From: Odoribacter sp.
Lineage (GTDB): Bacteria; Bacteroidota; Bacteroidia; Bacteroidales; Marinifilaceae
Assembly (NCBI GenBank): GCA_020024465.1
Contig: JAHHTT010000007.1
Coordinates: 1-61,683, forward strand
Length of the DNA: 61,683 nucleotides
Direction of reading: 5' to 3'
In this document: positions 58,407 to 61,683 of the stretch, one piece after another
How positions within the stretch are numbered: position 1 is the first letter of the stretch
How the letters are laid out: each line of letters begins with the position of its first letter
Translations under genes and position numbers: made by a program
The notes under the pieces: generated by a model
Seen by the model: the letters and a program-made list of their open reading frames with translations, nothing else
Told to the model about the DNA's origin: nothing
Database searches by the model: none

Positions 58407-59417
58407 ATGAAAGCGTTTGTTACTGTTTTTTTGCTGATACTGGCAGGTTATTTGAGAGTATCGGCTCAAGAGAATTACCGGGTGATGTTCTATAATGTCG
58501 AGAATCTGTTTGATACGTCGGATGATGTCTTGACGCAGGATGATGAGTTTACGCCTCGGGGTGAAAAACATTGGACGAAAGACCGTTATGTAGATAAATT
58601 GCGTTCCTTGGCACGGGTGATCGACAGTGTCGGAGGTGGAGAGTGGCCGTTGGTGGTGGGGATGGCAGAGGTGGAAAATCGTCGGGTGTTGGGCGATTTG
58701 ACCCGCAAGACACGTTTGGCTCGGGGGAAATACGGTATTGTCCATCAGGATTCTCCGGATGGTCGGGGGATAGATGTGGCTTTGCTTTACCGTAAAGACT
58801 GCATGGAGATATTGTCGGAAGAGTTTTTGCGGGTGGCTTTCCCGGAAGATACCACGATAAAGACCCGGGACGTACTGTATGCCAAAGGGGTGGCATTAGG
58901 AGTGGATACGCTTCATATTTTTGTCTGTCATTTCCCTTCGATGCGGGGAGGAGAGAAACAGAGCGAGTGGAAGCGTGAACGGGCGGCAGCAGTGGTTCGG
59001 GCAAAAGTGGATTCGTTGTTTCATATCAATCGGGACGCAGCCGTTGTCATTATGGGCGACCTGAACGGCAAGGCAAACACTCCGGCTCATCGGATATTGT
59101 GTCCGCAAGCAGGGAGTCGGGATTACCGTTCCGGGGAACTGTACAATCCGGGTTATTATCTGTTGAATGCTTCGCATGGCAGCTATCGTTATCGCGGGCA
59201 GTGGCAGACCATAGACCATATTCTGGTGTCCGGCAGCCTGCTGAACGGAAAGACATCGCTTCGGGCCACTCCGAAGACCGAGGTCTATTCTGCTTCATTC
59301 CTTTTGGAGGAAGACAAAAAGTATTTCGGATTTAAACCATTCCCCACATATAAAGGTCCCCGTTATACCGGCGGCTTCAGCGACCATTTGCCGGTGTATA
59401 TCGGGATAGGAAAATAG
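58407..59417 (+). CDS. Exported endonuclease/exonuclease/phosphatase family protein
   Basis: 336 residues with a signal peptide (AFVTVFLLILAGYLRVSAQ, 3-21). The EEP fold is shown by YRVMFYNVENLFDTSDD (24-40, metal Asn), VVGMAEVENRRVL (metal Glu), VCHFPSMRGGE, VIMGDLNGKAN (Asp and Asn) and GGFSDHLPVYIGIG (Asp-His) at the C-terminus. All catalytic residues are in place. It may be a secreted nuclease or phosphodiesterase; the substrate is unknown. Its TAG ends just before the TetR gene region. Confidence 0.92.
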   Translation: MKAFVTVFLLILAGYLRVSAQENYRVMFYNVENLFDTSDDVLTQDDEFTPRGEKHWTKDRYVDKLRSLARVIDSVGGGEWPLVVGMAEVENRRVLGDLTRKTRLARGKYGIVHQDSPDGRGIDVALLYRKDCMEILSEEFLRVAFPEDTTIKTRDVLYAKGVALGVDTLHIFVCHFPSMRGGEKQSEWKRERAAAVVRAKVDSLFHINRDAAVVIMGDLNGKANTPAHRILCPQAGSRDYRSGELYNPGYYLLNASHGSYRYRGQWQTIDHILVSGSLLNGKTSLRATPKTEVYSASFLLEEDKKYFGFKPFPTYKGPRYTGGFSDHLPVYIGIGK

Positions 59418-59458
59418 TGACTGGTGAAAGATTCACCGGATTGAAAACCAAAGAATAT

Positions 59459-60070
59459 ATGTTTACCAACAGGGACGAAGTATTGGAAAAGGCTTTGCGG
59501 ATATTCGCAAAGATGAACTACGAGAAAGCGAGCCAGATGGAAATCGCAAGGACCTGCGGACTGTCGAAAGCGGGACTGACCTATTATTTCCCGTTCAAGC
59601 AGGATTTGTTCACGGCAGTGGCGGACAGGTACATATTCGATACCCAGCACACAAAAAACAAATTCAACTTCACTGCAGATACGCTGGAGGAATTTATCGA
59701 TCAGTATGTAGCCGGAGTGGAAAACACGATGAAGCGGCTTATGCGCTTGCTGGATGACGAGAACAATTCAAGCGGGTGCAGCGTCAACTTCTACTACTAC
59801 CACCTGCTGATGCAAGTGAGGATGTATTATCCCAATGTGGAGCAGAAGATAGCTGCCATATTCAATCAGAATCTCCGGTTATGGAAATCCGTTATCGAGA
59901 AGGCGAAAGAAAGCGGAGAAATCCGGCAGGACGTGGATGTGGATGAAGCGGCTTCAATGTTCTGGCAGATGTTTTTCGGGACATCTTTTGAACATTCCTT
60001 TTTTCAGGGACTGGACACCAAGAAGCTGTCAGATAGCCTGCACTTCCTCTATTCTTTGATAAAAAACTGA
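59459..60070 (+). CDS. TetR/AcrR-family transcriptional regulator
   Basis: About 203 residues from the ATG at 59459 (MFTNRDEVLEKALRIFAKMN); the frame is open back to a GTG at 59417 but that region is not TetR-like. The HTH is ASQMEIARTCGLSKAGLTYY followed by FPFKQDLFTAVADRY, the standard TetR helix 3-4. The rest is an all-helical ligand domain. It regulates an unknown target; no efflux pump is adjacent. Confidence 0.9.
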   Translation: MFTNRDEVLEKALRIFAKMNYEKASQMEIARTCGLSKAGLTYYFPFKQDLFTAVADRYIFDTQHTKNKFNFTADTLEEFIDQYVAGVENTMKRLMRLLDDENNSSGCSVNFYYYHLLMQVRMYYPNVEQKIAAIFNQNLRLWKSVIEKAKESGEIRQDVDVDEAASMFWQMFFGTSFEHSFFQGLDTKKLSDSLHFLYSLIKN

Positions 60071-60148
60071 AATTCAGTCGGAAATTACGATAAGACAATG
60101 GTAAATTTCCATTAGAATTATAAGTATAAAATAAAACCAACCGACCTG

Positions 60149-60178
60149 TTGGCTTTTCTCTTCCTTTGTGTATATTTG
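60149..60178 (+). promoter_or_regulatory. Promoter of the BatD-like gene
   Basis: TTGG (60149-60152), 18-bp spacer, TATATTTG (60171-60178). It fixes the start of the next gene at 60206 since earlier in-frame codons precede the transcription start. Confidence 0.7.
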
Positions 60179-60205
60179 CGTCTGTATGACATTATTTTTA
60201 GCCAT

Positions 60206-61579
60206 ATGGAGCATATTCAAAGACTACATTCGGTAAGCGCATTGATTATCTGCTTACTATTATTGCCAACAGTCCGAGCCAATGCCTCGGCTACGGCAGA
60301 TTCTGTGTATTTTCACATACAGTTGGATACATTGGGAATTCTTCGCGCCGGACAGGAGGTGAAGTTGACATATGCACTGGTCAATTCCCAATTCGATTCG
60401 GTTGCAGCTCCGGAGTTTGACAGTAGCATAGAAGTGATCCGTGGTCCGGAGCCTCATAAAAGCAGCAGTTATGCGATGATAAACGGTGTGGAAAGCAAGA
60501 CAAATGAAACCGGATTCTATTATTTTGTACGGTTCAGGGAAAGCGGCGAGTTTCAACTGCCACCGGCATCCGTAAAAGTAGGGAATCAGACCTATACTAC
60601 CCCGGAATGCCGTGTAACCGTACATCCTCCCGAAGCGGATTTAAGTAAATTGCAATGCCATCTGCGTGTGGCTCAACTGAAAAAGGATTTTGTAAAATAT
60701 TGTGCCACGTTGACTTGCAATGCCCGTCCCGACCAGAATCCGCCCCTGTTGACCATTAACGGAGAGACAGTCCGTCCGACAAGTAACTCCTATTCGGGTT
60801 CCGATGGCAAGGAGGAATATGTTTACAAATATTATTTTTCCAGCAATGGTTATAACGTAGCCTGTAAGGAACTGACCTTTGGCGGAATTCCTTATTCTGT
60901 AGAGCCGCGAGTGAGCAAAATAGACAATGATGTTTTCAATCTTATTGTCCTTGGGGTTGTATGTGCATTGTTCGAGTTGATATGGTGGCTTGCTTATCGC
61001 TACCGTTACCGAGAGGAGAAAGATGCCGCACTTGCCGATTTTGTGTTGAAAAGGAAAACCTTGCCTCTTATTATTGACTGGGCATATACCCATTATGGGG
61101 CATCGCACATGCTGATGCTTGCTTCTGTGATATTTCTGAGTGTTATGGGTGTAATGTTCTATACAAACGGACTGTTCGAGTCTGCTTTTCTCTGGCTTTG
61201 TATTGCATTTATGCTGCTTGCCTATGTACTGTACCGAAACCAGAGGCGCAAGTTGAATTTCAGCAGCATACCTACCACACTGGATAAGCAGTCGATTTAT
61301 GACAAGATATATAATCTATCGGTAACCTATGATTGGGACGTTGACCATTACGGAGAAGACTGCATCGTGGCACATACCAACCCGGCACTTTGGCATCTGA
61401 CGTGGGGCGAGCAGATATTTATTGTGTTCGACCAAGGTCAAGTGTGGGTTAACAGTGTAAACGACCTGAACAAACGCACTTCGATATGCTCATTTGGACA
61501 CAATAAACGGAATATTCGAAGAATCAGAGAGGCATTGATACAGGGTGCAGCTATTGAAGATTGGGAAACACACCTGTAA
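60206..61579 (+). CDS. BatD-like membrane protein
   Basis: About 457 residues from 60206. A signal peptide (SVSALIICLLLLPTVRANAS) is followed by a BatD-type N-terminal domain (AGQEVKLTYALVNSQFDSVA; SIEVIRGPEPHKSSSYAMIN), as in the aerotolerance operon protein BatD. Three hydrophobic segments near 253-273, 310-333 and 336-353 follow, then a cytoplasmic C-terminal domain (about 375-457) that I do not recognise (NLSVTYDWDVDHYGEDCIVA; INDLNKRT-type end). Other Bat genes (BatA/B/E) are not next to it within the window. Function unknown; membrane stress or assembly is suggested by the family only. Confidence 0.65.
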   Translation: MEHIQRLHSVSALIICLLLLPTVRANASATADSVYFHIQLDTLGILRAGQEVKLTYALVNSQFDSVAAPEFDSSIEVIRGPEPHKSSSYAMINGVESKTNETGFYYFVRFRESGEFQLPPASVKVGNQTYTTPECRVTVHPPEADLSKLQCHLRVAQLKKDFVKYCATLTCNARPDQNPPLLTINGETVRPTSNSYSGSDGKEEYVYKYYFSSNGYNVACKELTFGGIPYSVEPRVSKIDNDVFNLIVLGVVCALFELIWWLAYRYRYREEKDAALADFVLKRKTLPLIIDWAYTHYGASHMLMLASVIFLSVMGVMFYTNGLFESAFLWLCIAFMLLAYVLYRNQRRKLNFSSIPTTLDKQSIYDKIYNLSVTYDWDVDHYGEDCIVAHTNPALWHLTWGEQIFIVFDQGQVWVNSVNDLNKRTSICSFGHNKRNIRRIREALIQGAAIEDWETHL

Positions 61580-61649
61580 GGTGCAGGTTATCGAAATATC
61601 CTACACTTAAAGGTACATTTATAAACATCATTAACAATAATACATAACA

Positions 61650-61683
61650 ATGAAAGAATTATATATATGGTTTAATCGAACTC
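61650..61683 (+). CDS. Start of a gene cut by the window edge
   Basis: An ATG at 61650 opens MKELYIWFNRT and runs off the right edge. It is 70 bp after the BatD-like stop. Too short to identify. Confidence 0.3.
   Translation, partial: MKELYIWFNRT

Noticed and set aside
1..61683. tRNA, rRNA, insertion sequence or prophage genes
   Set aside because: Looked for but no convincing cloverleaf, rRNA, transposase, integrase or phage structural gene was seen by eye; a tRNAscan or Infernal run would be decisive.

Overview
The window is a 61.7 kb stretch of a low-GC Bacteroidota (Bacteroidetes) chromosome, most likely order Bacteroidales. The evidence is internal: a SusC/SusD pair driven by an ECF sigma/FecR module, lipoproteins with a Cys followed by acidic residues, FISUMP and M16/M23 proteins, weak Shine-Dalgarno sites, and many promoters of the Bacteroidetes type (TTTG, about 19-20 bp, TAnnTTTG). 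A family such as Odoribacteraceae is plausible but is inference only. I found no tRNA, rRNA, CRISPR array, prophage, transposase or clear pseudogene; the window is ordinary chromosome with some accessory islands.

Layout. 0.3-5 kb: phosphohexomutase and ribosomal protein L19 (minus), then greA, a HIT protein, a hotdog thioesterase and a HAD phosphatase (plus). 4.95-5.35 kb holds no large gene but has a GC-rich structured stretch and a pair of overlapping tiny ORFs. 5.4-7.5 kb (minus): methylglyoxal synthase, a CapA-type metallophosphatase and a stand-alone DsbD N-terminal-domain protein, with strong terminators. 7.6-12.3 kb (minus): the rimP-nusA-infB operon with an attenuator-like leader hairpin. 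12.4-13.7 kb (minus): three small genes of unknown function. 13.9-16.1 kb (minus): GH3-family protein and RNase HII; RNase HII is divergent from a DUF4268 gene across an 18-bp perfectly palindromic double promoter.

16.6-25.4 kb (plus) is a self-contained glycerophosphodiester/glycerol-3-phosphate pathway: glpA-glpB-glpC (anaerobic G3P dehydrogenase), a GlpT-like transporter, a lipoprotein GlpQ-like phosphodiesterase and an outer-membrane porin. No glycerol kinase is present, so the locus looks built for G3P and its diesters rather than free glycerol.

25.5-36.0 kb (plus) is an ECF sigma/FecR/SusC/SusD island followed by three tightly packed genes: a zincin-like lipoprotein that seems to have lost its zinc motif, a FISUMP lipoprotein, and a double-thioredoxin-fold protein in which only the C-terminal domain keeps CxxC. 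36.1-42.9 kb (plus) is a separate amino-sugar/hexose operon with its own promoter: MFS sugar transporter, ROK kinase, ManA-type isomerase, GH20 hexosaminidase, and a three-thioredoxin-fold protein with no CxxC at all that shares a helical domain with the protein at 34.5-36.0 kb.

42.9-61.7 kb is mainly housekeeping: uvrB, a FlK-like thioesterase and prfC (minus); a HdeD-like membrane protein and a CCG-type Fe-S protein (plus); a CBM9-like protein with an MFS sugar transporter, and an M16 protease (minus); then M23 peptidase, dxr, rseP, a carboxymuconolactone-decarboxylase protein, a secreted endonuclease/phosphatase, a TetR regulator and a BatD-like membrane protein (plus). Small unannotated ORFs sit at 48.2 and 49.1 kb.

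The most striking non-coding signal is a pair of five-copy, exactly 11-bp-period tandem arrays of TAnCTTTG at 13.77-13.83 and 54.48-54.53 kb. Each is preceded by one inverted CAAAGATA copy. They lie 40 kb apart and are related in design but not identical.
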